From: Candidatus Enterococcus leclercqii
GTDB lineage: Bacteria > Bacillota > Bacilli > Lactobacillales > Enterococcaceae
NCBI RefSeq assembly: GCF_009933135.1
Contig: NZ_MAEH01000014.1
Span: 1-64,000 of the forward strand
DNA: 64,000 bases
Direction: 5' to 3'
Shown here: piece by piece, positions 35,359-43,913 of the stretch
How the letters are laid out: each line of letters starts with the position of its first letter
Position numbering within the stretch: position 1 is the first letter of the stretch
Notes under the pieces: model-generated
Seen by the model: the letters and a program-made list of their open reading frames with translations, nothing else
Databases searched by the model: none
Told to the model about the DNA's origin: nothing
Program-made: the position numbers and the translations under genes

Positions 35359-36103
35359 CGATTTGTCATTGGTATTTGCTTTTTTACTGGTTTTGATTGC
35401 TGTCGGAATTAGTTATAAGGAAAAATTGCAGCTGTCAAAAGACATTCTTTATAGTATTTTTCGAGCTGTCCTCCAACTGGTGATTGTAGGTTATGTATTG
35501 AAATATATTTTCCAGCTGGACAATCTATTTTTGACAGCTAGCATGAGCCTGTTCATCGTCTTCAATGCCGCTTGGAATGCCCACAAACGCAATCCAAACC
35601 GCCAGAAGAAATATTGGACCTCCTTGTTGGCGATTTTTGTCAGCACTTATGTCACTTTAGGCGTGTTGGTGGCCGCCGGAGCGATTAAGTTCGTTCCTTC
35701 TCAGATTATCCCTATCAGTGGCATGATTGCTTCCAATTCAATGGTAGCAATCGGGTTATGTTACCGCAATCTAGCCAGCCAGTTTCGTGATCAACGACAA
35801 CCAGTATTGGAAAAATTAGCCTTGGGGGCAGATGCCAAGGCAGCTTCTTTACCTATCCTGCGAGAAAGTATCAAAACTGCCATGCAACCAACCATTGATT
35901 CTGCGAAAACAGTGGGACTGGTGAGTCTACCAGGGATGATGTCAGGATTGATTTTTGCCGGCGTTGACCCGGTTCATGCTATCAAATACCAAATCATGGT
36001 GACCTTCATGCTGTTGTCTACCACTAGTCTGGGAGCTATTATTGCGGGGTATACGGCCTATCGAAATTACTTCAACGACCGTTTGCAGCTGCTGGATATG
36101 TAA
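35339..36103 (+). CDS. fetB: UPF0014/FetB-type iron export permease
   Basis: A 254-residue membrane protein with about seven helices and the family hallmarks F-R-A-x-L-Q-L, F-N-A-A-W-N-A, P-I-S-G-M-I-A-S-N-S-M and the long basic cytoplasmic loop ending in T-I-D-S-A-K-T-V-G-L-V-S-L-P-G-M-M-S-G. This loop would contact the ATPase. Coupled to the upstream ATPase by overlapping frames. Confidence 0.88.
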   Translation: MNQLAVNDLSLVFAFLLVLIAVGISYKEKLQLSKDILYSIFRAVLQLVIVGYVLKYIFQLDNLFLTASMSLFIVFNAAWNAHKRNPNRQKKYWTSLLAIFVSTYVTLGVLVAAGAIKFVPSQIIPISGMIASNSMVAIGLCYRNLASQFRDQRQPVLEKLALGADAKAASLPILRESIKTAMQPTIDSAKTVGLVSLPGMMSGLIFAGVDPVHAIKYQIMVTFMLLSTTSLGAIIAGYTAYRNYFNDRLQLLDM

Positions 36104-36342
36104 TTGCTGCCTGCTCTTTTGGAACTTGACGATTTTCAGTCCAACTGTTGCCAGGTTAAAAGCCGATTGATCAGCAGGGGCTAGACTAAAAACAGGCTCT
36201 GACAGCAATTATTTCTCAGTGGAAAGTGGTGAATGCTTGCATCTTAGTCTTAGAAGGAACCTTGCCATACCCATAGAGAAAAAATGAATGACACTGACTT
36301 TTCTTGATGAAATCAAGCTTAGTCAGTGTTTGAAATGTTTAG

Positions 36343-36457
36343 TAATGAAAAGCCAAGGCCCTTCCACTGTTTTTAATGGAAGGGCCTTGGCTTTTGAAAT
36401 CTCACGTTTGGTAATGCTCGCTTTGAGGACGGTGACAGGTTGTGATCACCGTCCTTT
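36343..36457 (-). repeat. Dispersed 3' repeat, copy D (after rnjA, minus strand)
   Basis: Read on the minus strand it starts 9 nt after the rnjA stop. Stem-loop 1 is GGACGGTGA with TCACCGTCC (36425-36457). The core is TGTCACCGTCCTCAAAGC, then AAACGTGAG. The terminal hairpin has AAAAGCCAAGGCCCTTCCA with its perfect complement (36348-36395). Core and hairpin resemble copy C most. The remaining 36104-36342 holds a second inverted repeat near 36288-36330 (ACACTGACT / AGTCAGTGT) that probably ends fetB. Confidence 0.75.
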
Positions 36458-36465
36458 TCATATTC

Positions 36466-38139
36466 TTATTCAGGTGCCATGATCATTGAGAGAATCATTG
36501 GATGGCGCTCAGTCTTTTCAAATAGGAAAGGCTGGAGCGCATTGCTCATGGCTTCTTTCAATTTGTGCTCATTGACATCTTTTTGATTCAAAGCTTCTCG
36601 CAAGGCTCTGAACAAAAGGGTTTGGGCTTCATAAATCATGTCGCCGGATTCTCGCATATAGACAAAACCGCGAGAAAGAATATCTGGGCCAGCTAAGACT
36701 TCTTTTTTATCCAAGTCGACTGTGGCAACGGCCAAAACCAAACCTTCTTCTGATAAAATGCGACGATCTCGCAAGACCACGTTGCCGATGTCCCCAATGC
36801 CACTGCCATCGATGTACACATCGCCGCCATTGAAATGACCGGCAATTCGAGCGCTATCCGCAGTCAATGCCAACATGTCGCCATTTTCCATGATGAAGCA
36901 GTTTTCTTTTGGTACACCAGTATCTTGTGCCAAGCCGGCGTGAATTTTCAGCATCCGATATTCACCGTGGATGGGGACAAAGAATTTTGGCTTAATCAGA
37001 CGCAGCATCAGTTTTTGTTCCTGTTGGCCACCGTGGCCAGAAGTATGGACATTGTTCAATTTACCGTGAATCACTTGCGCACCAGCTTCCATCAACAAGT
37101 TGATGAGATGGTTGACGCTTGTAGTATTCCCTGGAATTGGTGAGCTGGAAAAAATCACTGTATCATCCGGCTGAATCGAAATTTGCCGGTGGGTTCCGTT
37201 GGCGATTCGGCTCAAAGCAGCCATCGGTTCACCTTGGGAACCGGTACAGAGGATCATCACTTTGTTGGCAGGCAAACGGTTAATCTCGCCAGCATCGACG
37301 AAAGTTCCTTCAGGGACATTGATATACCCGAGCTTCTGGCCGTTTACGATAGCATTTTCCATACTGCGTCCAAAGACCGCAATCTTACGTCCGCAGGCAA
37401 CCGCCGCATCCGCAGCTTGTTGAAGACGAAAAATATTTGAAGCAAAGCTGGCAAAGATGATCCGTCCATCAATTTTTTCAAAGATCTTTTGGATGGATTG
37501 GCCGATTACTTTTTCCGACTGGGTAAAGGTGGGAATCTCCGCGTTGGTACTGTCAGACAAGAGACACAAAACGCCTTCTTCGCCAATCTTAGCCATTCGA
37601 TGCAAGTTGGCAGGTTCGCCAACTGGAGTAAAATCAAATTTGAAGTCCCCCGTGTGCACGATATTGCCAGAAGGTGTTTTGACAACCACACCCAGCGCGT
37701 CCGGAATCGAGTGGGTAGTGCGGAAAAAGCTGACTGATGTCTTACGGAAGCGCAGGACAGTGTCTTCGTTGATTTCATGTAGTTCGGCATCCCGCAAAAG
37801 ACCGTGTTCGTCTAGCTTGTTGCGAATAAGGGCCATGGCAAGCGGGCCGGCATAGATTGGAATATTGACTTGCTTTAGCAAGTAAGGAACACCACCGATA
37901 TGGTCTTCGTGACCATGGGTGATAACCAGTGCTTTGACTTTATTGATATTTTGTACGATGTAACTATAATCTGGGATTACATAATCAATCCCTAACAAAT
38001 CGTCTTCTGGAAACATAATCCCAGCATCGATAATGATGATCTCGTCTTGGAATTGAACCCCATAACAGTTCTTCCCGATTTCACCTAAACCGCCGACGCC
38101 GAATACGCCGGTTTCATTATTTTTTAAATTGACTTTCAT
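36466..38139 (-). CDS. rnjA: Ribonuclease J1
   Basis: A 557-residue metallo-beta-lactamase/beta-CASP RNase with 5' exonuclease and endonuclease activity, central to mRNA turnover and 16S rRNA maturation. The zinc motif H-G-H-E-D-H is at 75-80, and further ligands lie in H-T-G-D-F-K-F-D and in the late G-H-x-S/H-T-S-G-H-G block. It follows rpoY by 3 bp, an order conserved in Firmicutes. Expression starts upstream of rpoY, where a hairpin with a T run could attenuate the transcript. Confidence 0.96.
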   Translation of the reverse strand: MKVNLKNNETGVFGVGGLGEIGKNCYGVQFQDEIIIIDAGIMFPEDDLLGIDYVIPDYSYIVQNINKVKALVITHGHEDHIGGVPYLLKQVNIPIYAGPLAMALIRNKLDEHGLLRDAELHEINEDTVLRFRKTSVSFFRTTHSIPDALGVVVKTPSGNIVHTGDFKFDFTPVGEPANLHRMAKIGEEGVLCLLSDSTNAEIPTFTQSEKVIGQSIQKIFEKIDGRIIFASFASNIFRLQQAADAAVACGRKIAVFGRSMENAIVNGQKLGYINVPEGTFVDAGEINRLPANKVMILCTGSQGEPMAALSRIANGTHRQISIQPDDTVIFSSSPIPGNTTSVNHLINLLMEAGAQVIHGKLNNVHTSGHGGQQEQKLMLRLIKPKFFVPIHGEYRMLKIHAGLAQDTGVPKENCFIMENGDMLALTADSARIAGHFNGGDVYIDGSGIGDIGNVVLRDRRILSEEGLVLAVATVDLDKKEVLAGPDILSRGFVYMRESGDMIYEAQTLLFRALREALNQKDVNEHKLKEAMSNALQPFLFEKTERHPMILSMIMAPE

Positions 38140-38142
38140 AGA

Positions 38143-38355
38143 TTAAAACTCCGTCAATTTGAAGTCGGCATTTTCTTTTTCATATTCCAAGTGGTTGCCG
38201 TCCAACTCTTGAATGAATTCGATATTGTATGGGGTATTTTTTTCGACTTCTGCCCGCGCATCTACTTCGCTGTTGGCTTCAATGTAAAGGGAATGTGTTT
38301 GTTCCCGTTTTGGATTGCGGACCTTGGTTTCTTGATAATAAACTTTGTAAATCAT
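38143..38355 (-). CDS. rpoY: RNA polymerase epsilon subunit RpoY
   Basis: A 70-residue acidic protein (I-Y-K-V-Y-Y-Q-E at the start, N[15 protein letters not shown] near the end) matching the DUF1447/epsilon subunit of Firmicutes RNA polymerase, which binds near the downstream DNA channel and resembles phage inhibitor Gp2. AAAGGAG precedes the ATG. Operon with rnjA. Confidence 0.93.
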   Translation of the reverse strand: MIYKVYYQETKVRNPKREQTHSLYIEANSEVDARAEVEKNTPYNIEFIQELDGNHLEYEKENADFKLTEF

Positions 38356-38405
38356 GTGTTAGTCTCCTTTGTAATAAATGTGTGAAAACAGGGTGAAACG
38401 GTGCA

Positions 38406-38559
38406 CGAAAAAACACGAAGGGCAACCTCCGTCGATCACTATGCTTTTTACAGACAACTTGTGAGTAAAAAGAGAAGGCCTTGTCTTTGCCTTTCCGCAT
38501 GTTCGAATGATTCTTCTACCGTCCATGTATGTCACCATACGTCAATTACCAATATTCTA
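38406..38559 (-). promoter_or_regulatory. rpoY-rnjA promoter and leader with terminator-like hairpin
   Basis: An extended -10 (TGC TAGAAT, minus strand, 38559-38554) starts a leader of about 190 nt. It contains CTTTTTAC/GTAAAAAG and then the hairpin ACGGAGG / CCCTTCGT (38414-38432) followed by TGTTTTTT, about 50 nt before the rpoY ATG. No second promoter is obvious between this hairpin and rpoY, so premature termination with controlled readthrough is plausible. Confidence 0.5.
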
Positions 38560-38599
38560 GCACAGAATTTTTGATAAGTATAGAAACAGACCGGCGTGT

Positions 38600-39052
38600 A
38601 AGGGTTTCCCACTGAAAAAAAGCCGGATGTTTGGGTTCTCTTAAAATTTTGCCTGTGATATAGTAGAAGTAATTGCGACGGGAGAGAAGGTTGCAGCGGG
38701 CAAAGGCTGGCTGTAACGATTCTTGACACAGTCCTTCAATTTTCGAGCCAGGCTGTCGACTTCGGGTTTTTGACGAGGCGGCAGCCGGCTTTCTGTCGCC
38801 CGAAATGTCATGGGAAAAGATCGCGGTGTGGTGGCCGCTCACTCTTCTTTCGTTGACTTGAAGAACTGTTTGACACTGTAGGTCACAGCGTCACGAGATA
38901 CAGCGGGATTTTACGTGCCTTCCGCAACAGTTGCGATTGTTGAAACAGCTGATCGTTTCATGGTTGTGAAGGTGTGAAGTCGGGTATCTGATTTTTAAAG
39001 GCCCCACCAGCTAAGCTAGTGAGGGTATCAGAAAAGAATAGGAGGTTTTTAT
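38600..39052 (+). promoter_or_regulatory. Long structured upstream region of the ABC exporter
   Basis: No annotated-size gene. An extended -10 (TGA TATAGT, about 38656-38664) could start a leader of almost 400 nt. It holds GGCGGCAG/CTGTCGCC (38778-38800) and, just before the ribosome site, CCCCAC..GCTAAGC..GTGAGGG, itself enclosed by CTGAT/ATCAG. Short frames in it include an 11-codon TTG frame behind GGGAGAGAAGG (38691) and an 18-codon ATG frame at 38806. Ribosome-mediated attenuation, as known for bmrCD, is possible but unproven. Confidence 0.35.
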
Positions 39053-40786
39053 TTGAAATTGATGTGGCACTATACGATGCGCTACAAGAAGCTGCTGCTT
39101 TTTGATTTTATCTGCGTATTCGGCTTTATTTTGATCGAGTTGGGGCTACCAACAATCTTGGCACGCATGATTGACCAGGCCATTCCTGCTGGAAGTACCA
39201 GTGATGTGAATCGCTTGGGAATTCTGATGGCAGTGGTGGTGGTTATTGGGGTAATCATGAATATTCTTTTGGGGTATTTCACGACTCGAATCACGACCAA
39301 TATCACAGCGGATATCCGAGATGATCTGTTTGCCAAAACACAAGGTTATTCACATCGAGAATACGAAACGATCGGTGTTTCTTCTTTGATCACACGAGTA
39401 ACCAACGATGCCTATCAGATCATGCTTTTCATGCAGAATATTTTGCGGATGGGCTTTATGACACCAATGATGTTTGCCGTTAGTCTGTACATGATTTTTC
39501 GGACCAGCCCGTCACTGAGCTGGTATGTTCTGTTGGCTTTGCCGGCACTGCTCGTGGCAGTCGTGGCAATCGCTAAAATTTCCGATCCTTTGTCCACGCG
39601 GCAACAAAAAAATCTCGACAAAATCAATGGTATTTTGCGGGAGAATCTTTCTGGTTTGCGGGTAATCCGTGCCTTCGTTAATGAAAAATTTGAGGAAAAA
39701 CGCTTTGACAAGGTCAACACCGCCTATACGGAAAGCTCAACGAGTCTCTTCAAATTGATGGCTGTGGCGCAGCCGGGTTTCACTTTTTTGTTCAATATCG
39801 TCATGGTCTTGATCATCTGGAACGGAACCAAACAGATTGATGCCGGTCAACTACAAATCGGTGATTTAATTGCTTTTATCGAGTATATTTTCCACGCCTT
39901 GTTCAGCTTTATGCTGTTTGCCTCAGTCTTTATGATGTATCCGCGGGCCGCAGTTTCTGCTCGCCGGATTCAAGAAGCCTTGGATGCGACTTCGGAAATT
40001 CATGAAAATGCCCAGCCGGTGACTGAGACCGCACAAAAGGGTTATGTGGAATTTCAAAACGTCACCTTCGCCTATCCCGGGCATGCAGAAAGTCCTGTGA
40101 TTCGTAACGTGAGTTTTACAGCCAAACCTGGTGAAACCGTGGCTTTTATCGGAAGTACCGGTTCTGGTAAATCAACACTGATTCAATTGATTCCACGTTT
40201 TTACGATGTCAGTGATGGCCGTGTATTGGTAGACGGTGTGGACACTCGAGATTTCAGCTTGGCAGCTTTGCGTCAAAAAATCGGTTATATTCCGCAAAAA
40301 GCATTGCTGTTCTCCGGTACCATTGCTGAAAACCTGCGTTATGGTAAAGAGGATGCGACAGTTGCACAAATGCAGCGAGCTGCAGATATCGCACAAGCAG
40401 CCGATTTCATCGCCGAACAACCAGATGGCTTTGATGCCCGTTTGTCAGAAGGCGGCACCAACTTTTCCGGAGGCCAAAAACAACGTCTGGCTATTGCCAG
40501 GGCTATCATTCGCGAACCGGAAATCTATATCTTCGATGACAGCTTTTCGGCATTGGATTACCAAACAGATGCAAAATTGCGGGCGCGACTGAAAAAAGAA
40601 ACAACTGAGTCTACTGTCCTAATCGTGGCGCAGCGGGTGGGGACCATCATGCACGCCGATAAGATTATCGTGTTGAATGAAGGGGATGTCGTAGGAATGG
40701 GCACCCATCAGGAACTCCTGAAAAGCTGCCAGATTTATTATGACATCGCTGCTTCACAACTCTCAGAGGAGGAATTAGCCCAATGA
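39053..40786 (+). CDS. ABC multidrug exporter, half-transporter 1 (LmrC/EfrC-like)
   Basis: A 577-residue half-transporter: six transmembrane helices (about 1-310), then an ATPase with Walker A G-S-T-G-S-G-K-S-T, signature F-S-G-G-Q-K-Q-R-L and Walker B I-Y-I-F-D-D-S. The catalytic Glu after the Walker B Asp is replaced by Asp (D-D-S instead of D-E-A), marking the degenerate subunit of a heterodimeric exporter. The start is a TTG with AGGAGG 7 nt upstream; an ATG two codons later is too far away. It overlaps its partner by ATGA. Confidence 0.92.
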   Translation: MKLMWHYTMRYKKLLLFDFICVFGFILIELGLPTILARMIDQAIPAGSTSDVNRLGILMAVVVVIGVIMNILLGYFTTRITTNITADIRDDLFAKTQGYSHREYETIGVSSLITRVTNDAYQIMLFMQNILRMGFMTPMMFAVSLYMIFRTSPSLSWYVLLALPALLVAVVAIAKISDPLSTRQQKNLDKINGILRENLSGLRVIRAFVNEKFEEKRFDKVNTAYTESSTSLFKLMAVAQPGFTFLFNIVMVLIIWNGTKQIDAGQLQIGDLIAFIEYIFHALFSFMLFASVFMMYPRAAVSARRIQEALDATSEIHENAQPVTETAQKGYVEFQNVTFAYPGHAESPVIRNVSFTAKPGETVAFIGSTGSGKSTLIQLIPRFYDVSDGRVLVDGVDTRDFSLAALRQKIGYIPQKALLFSGTIAENLRYGKEDATVAQMQRAADIAQAADFIAEQPDGFDARLSEGGTNFSGGQKQRLAIARAIIREPEIYIFDDSFSALDYQTDAKLRARLKKETTESTVLIVAQRVGTIMHADKIIVLNEGDVVGMGTHQELLKSCQIYYDIAASQLSEEELAQ

Positions 40787-42546
40787 AATCATTTTCTTCT
40801 TTGAAACGTTTATTCGTCTATTTGAAACCTTATCGTCGCAATTTTGCGTTGGTCATGTTTTTTACCGTGGTAACAGTGGCTGCCAATGCGGCACTCCCTT
40901 ATGTCGCCGGCTTGCCCACTACCGAAATTGCCAATAATATTGCTAACGGAGAATCCTTGAATTTCAACTATGTAATTAAATGCTTAATTGCGATTGCTGC
41001 AGTCGGGTTGACCTATTGTGCCGCGCAATTAATTGCCGGTATCTTGATGGCTGGTGTCGTGCAAAGTGCTATGTACGATCTGCGGACAGACATCGATACT
41101 AAGATCAATCGTCTGCCAGTCTCTTATTTTGACCGCAATCAACAGGGAAATATCTTGTCTCGTGTCACCAACGATGTAGATGCAGTGTCTGGGGCCATGC
41201 AGCAGACATTGACGGGGATCGTTACAGCTGTTTTAGGTATTTTGACCGCAGTTGTGATGATGTTTTACATTAACTGGAAAATGGCACTGGTAGCGATTTT
41301 AATGATTCCGGCTTCCTTTTTGATTTCTCGTGGAATCATCAAGATCTCGCAAAAATATTTCCAAAGTATGCAAAATGCGCTGGGAGATCTCAACGGTTTT
41401 GTACAAGAAAACATGACCGGCTTTGCAGTGTTAAAAGTCTATGGTCGTGAAAAGCAAACGCTGGAAAATTTCAAAAAAGTCAATTACTCCGTGAGAAATT
41501 ACGGCTTTAAAGCGTCATTTATCTCAGGCTTGATGATGCCGTTGGTGTCATTGACAGCTTATATCGCCTATATTGCCATGGCTGTGATGGGTGGGCACTA
41601 TGTTATCGCAGGTGTGATTGCAGTCGGGCAGTTGCAGGCTTTCATCCAATATATTTGGCAAGTCAGCCAGCCGCTGGGAAATATCACTCAGCTGTCTTCT
41701 GTTTTGCAAGCTGCTTCGGCCGCTTCACGCCGGGTTTTTGAAATTCTCGATGAACCAGAAGAAGGGGTCAACCAAGAAAATCTGCCGTTGCCGGTACCGG
41801 TGGAAGGCAATGTTACTTTTGAAAAGGTGGCCTTCAGCTATGATCCGAAAAATCCATTGATTACGGATTTGAGTTTTGAAGTCAAAGCTGGTCAAACCGT
41901 AGCAGTGGTTGGTCCGACAGGTGCTGGTAAGACGACACTAATCAATCTTTTGATGCGCTTTTATGATGTAGACGCTGGTGCTATCAAAATTGATGGGGTC
42001 GACACTAAGCTGATGACTCGTAGCGACGTTCGCTCTGTTTTTGGGATGGTCTTACAGGATGCCTGGCTGTATGAAGGCACCATCGCGGACAATATTCGTT
42101 TCGGTAAGCTGGAAGCAACCGATTATGAAGTGGTGGATGCCGCCAAAACAGCCAATGTCGATCACTTTATCCGCACGATGCCCGATGGTTATGAAATGAA
42201 AATCAATGCAGAAGGCGACAACGTTTCATTAGGTCAAAAGCAGCTGTTGACGATTGCGCGGGCAGTGATTTCCGATCCCAAAATCTTGATTTTAGACGAG
42301 GCTACCAGCTCGGTGGATACCCGTTTGGAAGCCCTGATTCAAAAAGCAATGGACAAGGTAATGGAGGGGCGGACGAGCTTTGTGATTGCCCACCGCTTGT
42401 CGACGATTCGAGACGCAGATTTGATTTTGGTAATGAATCATGGATCCATCATTGAAAAGGGGAACCATGAGACCTTGTTGGCACAAGATGGCTTTTACAG
42501 CAAACTCTATCAAAGTCAATTCGCCGAAGAGGGCGAGTACGAATAA
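40783..42546 (+). CDS. ABC multidrug exporter, half-transporter 2 (LmrD/EfrD-like)
   Basis: A 587-residue half-transporter with six N-terminal helices and an ATPase carrying Walker A G-P-T-G-A-G-K-T-T and canonical Walker B I-L-I-L-D-E-A-T. Its own signature is altered (V-S-L-G-Q-K-Q instead of L-S-G-G-Q). With the neighbour's D-D-S this leaves one consensus and one degenerate ATP site, the usual arrangement in LmrCD, BmrCD and EfrCD drug exporters. Translationally coupled to half-transporter 1 (ATGA at 40783-40786). Confidence 0.93.
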   Translation: MKSFSSLKRLFVYLKPYRRNFALVMFFTVVTVAANAALPYVAGLPTTEIANNIANGESLNFNYVIKCLIAIAAVGLTYCAAQLIAGILMAGVVQSAMYDLRTDIDTKINRLPVSYFDRNQQGNILSRVTNDVDAVSGAMQQTLTGIVTAVLGILTAVVMMFYINWKMALVAILMIPASFLISRGIIKISQKYFQSMQNALGDLNGFVQENMTGFAVLKVYGREKQTLENFKKVNYSVRNYGFKASFISGLMMPLVSLTAYIAYIAMAVMGGHYVIAGVIAVGQLQAFIQYIWQVSQPLGNITQLSSVLQAASAASRRVFEILDEPEEGVNQENLPLPVPVEGNVTFEKVAFSYDPKNPLITDLSFEVKAGQTVAVVGPTGAGKTTLINLLMRFYDVDAGAIKIDGVDTKLMTRSDVRSVFGMVLQDAWLYEGTIADNIRFGKLEATDYEVVDAAKTANVDHFIRTMPDGYEMKINAEGDNVSLGQKQLLTIARAVISDPKILILDEATSSVDTRLEALIQKAMDKVMEGRTSFVIAHRLSTIRDADLILVMNHGSIIEKGNHETLLAQDGFYSKLYQSQFAEEGEYE

Positions 42547-42609
42547 TCTTGCTCACCTAATGAGTGTCGGAAAAAGACTTCAATTGTAACCAAAAATAAA
42601 CTGGGATTA

Positions 42610-42716
42610 TGACAGCTCTTCTGTCACCGTCCTGCGAAGCACCGACTAACTATGAGCCGCAAATAAAAGACAAGTCACCTCCATTAGCAAACAGTGGAGG
42701 TGACTTGTCTTTTTGT
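42610..42716 (+). repeat. Dispersed 3' repeat, copy B (after ABC exporter)
   Basis: Stem-loop 1 is TGACAG (42610-42615) with CTGTCA (42621-42626). The core is CACCGTCCTGCGAAGC, then CTATGAGCCGCAA. The terminal hairpin AAAAGACAAGTCACCTCCA (42667-42683 region) has its complement ending TGTCTTTTTG. Lies 60 bp after the exporter stop, between convergent genes. Confidence 0.78.
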
Positions 42717-42780
42717 TGTTTACGATAGCGAACGATTCACTAGTTGCCATTCAGAAAACTTTAAATAAGCGATTGATCCA

Positions 42781-43500
42781 TTAGCTTCCTTTCATATCCA
42801 AAAAAGAATAGTCACGGACATCATAGCGATTACGGCTACGGGAATACTCGAATGGTTTGCCGTCTTGCTGATAAACGATTTGGCTGATCTCAAGAATCGG
42901 ATCTTCCGGCTGCGCCTGCAAATACAGTTTGTCGTAATCACTGGGCTTATCGGCACGGATTGTTCGGTAAGCGCCACTAATGCGCAGCCCTAATTGCTGA
43001 CGGATATAATGATAAATCGAGTGCTCAAGAATTTCTTTTTTCATTCCAGGTACCAGATTCAGAGGCATATAGGTATGCTCAAGAACAAAGGGCTGATCCT
43101 CCACAAGACGTAAGCGCAGGATTTTATACACCGGTTCTTCTTCTGTCAATCGCAGCTTTTCCTGGACGGTTTCATCGGGAAATTCTACGCCAAATTCAAT
43201 GACTTGACTGGTGAGTTGCCGATTTCCATGGGCCATTTCCCAGCTGAGTCCTTCATATTCAGATAATGTCGAAGTATCTCTTGTGGTAAAAGGATGGTCC
43301 AGCACAGTGGTACCGACGCCTTTTTTGGAGGCAACCAGTCCTTCCATCATCAGGACTTCAACTGCTTTTTGAACGGTCATTCGGCTGACATTGAACTCTG
43401 TCACTAGCTCAGTCTGCTTCGGTAAAAAAGAACCGGCGGGGTAATCCCCACTTTTGATCCGAGTTCTAAGAGTATTTGCAATGTCTTCATATTTTGCCAT
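42781..43500 (-). CDS. GntR family regulator with UTRA domain (HutC subfamily)
   Basis: A 239-residue sugar-responsive regulator: an N-terminal winged helix (K-Y-E-D-I-A-N-T-L-R-T-R-I; F-L-P-K-Q-T-E-L; S-R-M-T-V-Q-K-A) and a C-terminal UTRA ligand domain (about 85-230, with V-Y-K-I-L-R-L-R and the closing Y-S-R-S-R-N-R-Y). Being divergent from a GH1 phospho-glycosidase, it is probably its repressor, with a phosphorylated beta-glucoside as inducer. The ATG at 43500 has GGGAGG 8 nt upstream; the GTG at 43509 is less well spaced. Confidence 0.9.
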   Translation of the reverse strand: MAKYEDIANTLRTRIKSGDYPAGSFLPKQTELVTEFNVSRMTVQKAVEVLMMEGLVASKKGVGTTVLDHPFTTRDTSTLSEYEGLSWEMAHGNRQLTSQVIEFGVEFPDETVQEKLRLTEEEPVYKILRLRLVEDQPFVLEHTYMPLNLVPGMKKEILEHSIYHYIRQQLGLRISGAYRTIRADKPSDYDKLYLQAQPEDPILEISQIVYQQDGKPFEYSRSRNRYDVRDYSFLDMKGS

Positions 43501-43518
43501 ATTCGCCACCTCCCATCG

Positions 43519-43547
43519 ATTATACTCAAGTTTTCATTGAACGACAA
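43519..43547 (-). promoter_or_regulatory. Promoter of the gntR/UTRA gene
   Basis: Minus strand TTGTCG (43547-43542), 17 bp, TATAAT (43524-43519); start point close to the ribosome site, leaving a leader of about 12 nt. Confidence 0.8.
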
Positions 43548-43748
43548 ATTAAAGACAGTCATATGCTGTATCAAGTCTATCCGTTTTATGATAATGGCTG
43601 GAGGTAGCAGATAGCTGGTTTAGACGGTTGCCTACCAATGGGTGATGTGAGAAAGATGTTCCAGGAGAACTGCTGACACAAAAAGCTGAGCAATCACGAT
43701 TTCCGACCGTTGCTAACGGGTGGCGAATTGAAAAGGAATTAAAGTTCA

Positions 43749-43803
43749 TATGACTAGACATATATTTAAAATGATTGATTTTTGTTGGAGGGTAGATTAC
43801 TAT
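43749..43803 (+). promoter_or_regulatory. Glycosidase promoter with HutC-like operator
   Basis: The near-palindrome TATG-A-CTAG-A-CATA (43749-43762) resembles HutC-type boxes (GT-x-TA-x-AC core). It lies 12 bp upstream of TTGATT (43775-43780), 17 bp, TACTAT (43798-43803). The remainder of the 43501-43913 gap contains a possible 27-codon GTG frame (43821-43904) behind GGGAGG, ending 9 nt before the glycosidase ATG. Confidence 0.5.
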
Positions 43804-43913
43804 TGGGAGGAAGAACAGCAGTGAGACGTGAAAGCTGCATGGCGTCTGGTTGCTGTTGGTGGACAAAGCTGAGTGACAGTTGTCCGAAAATGATTGAAGG
43901 GTAGGTTTTAAGG

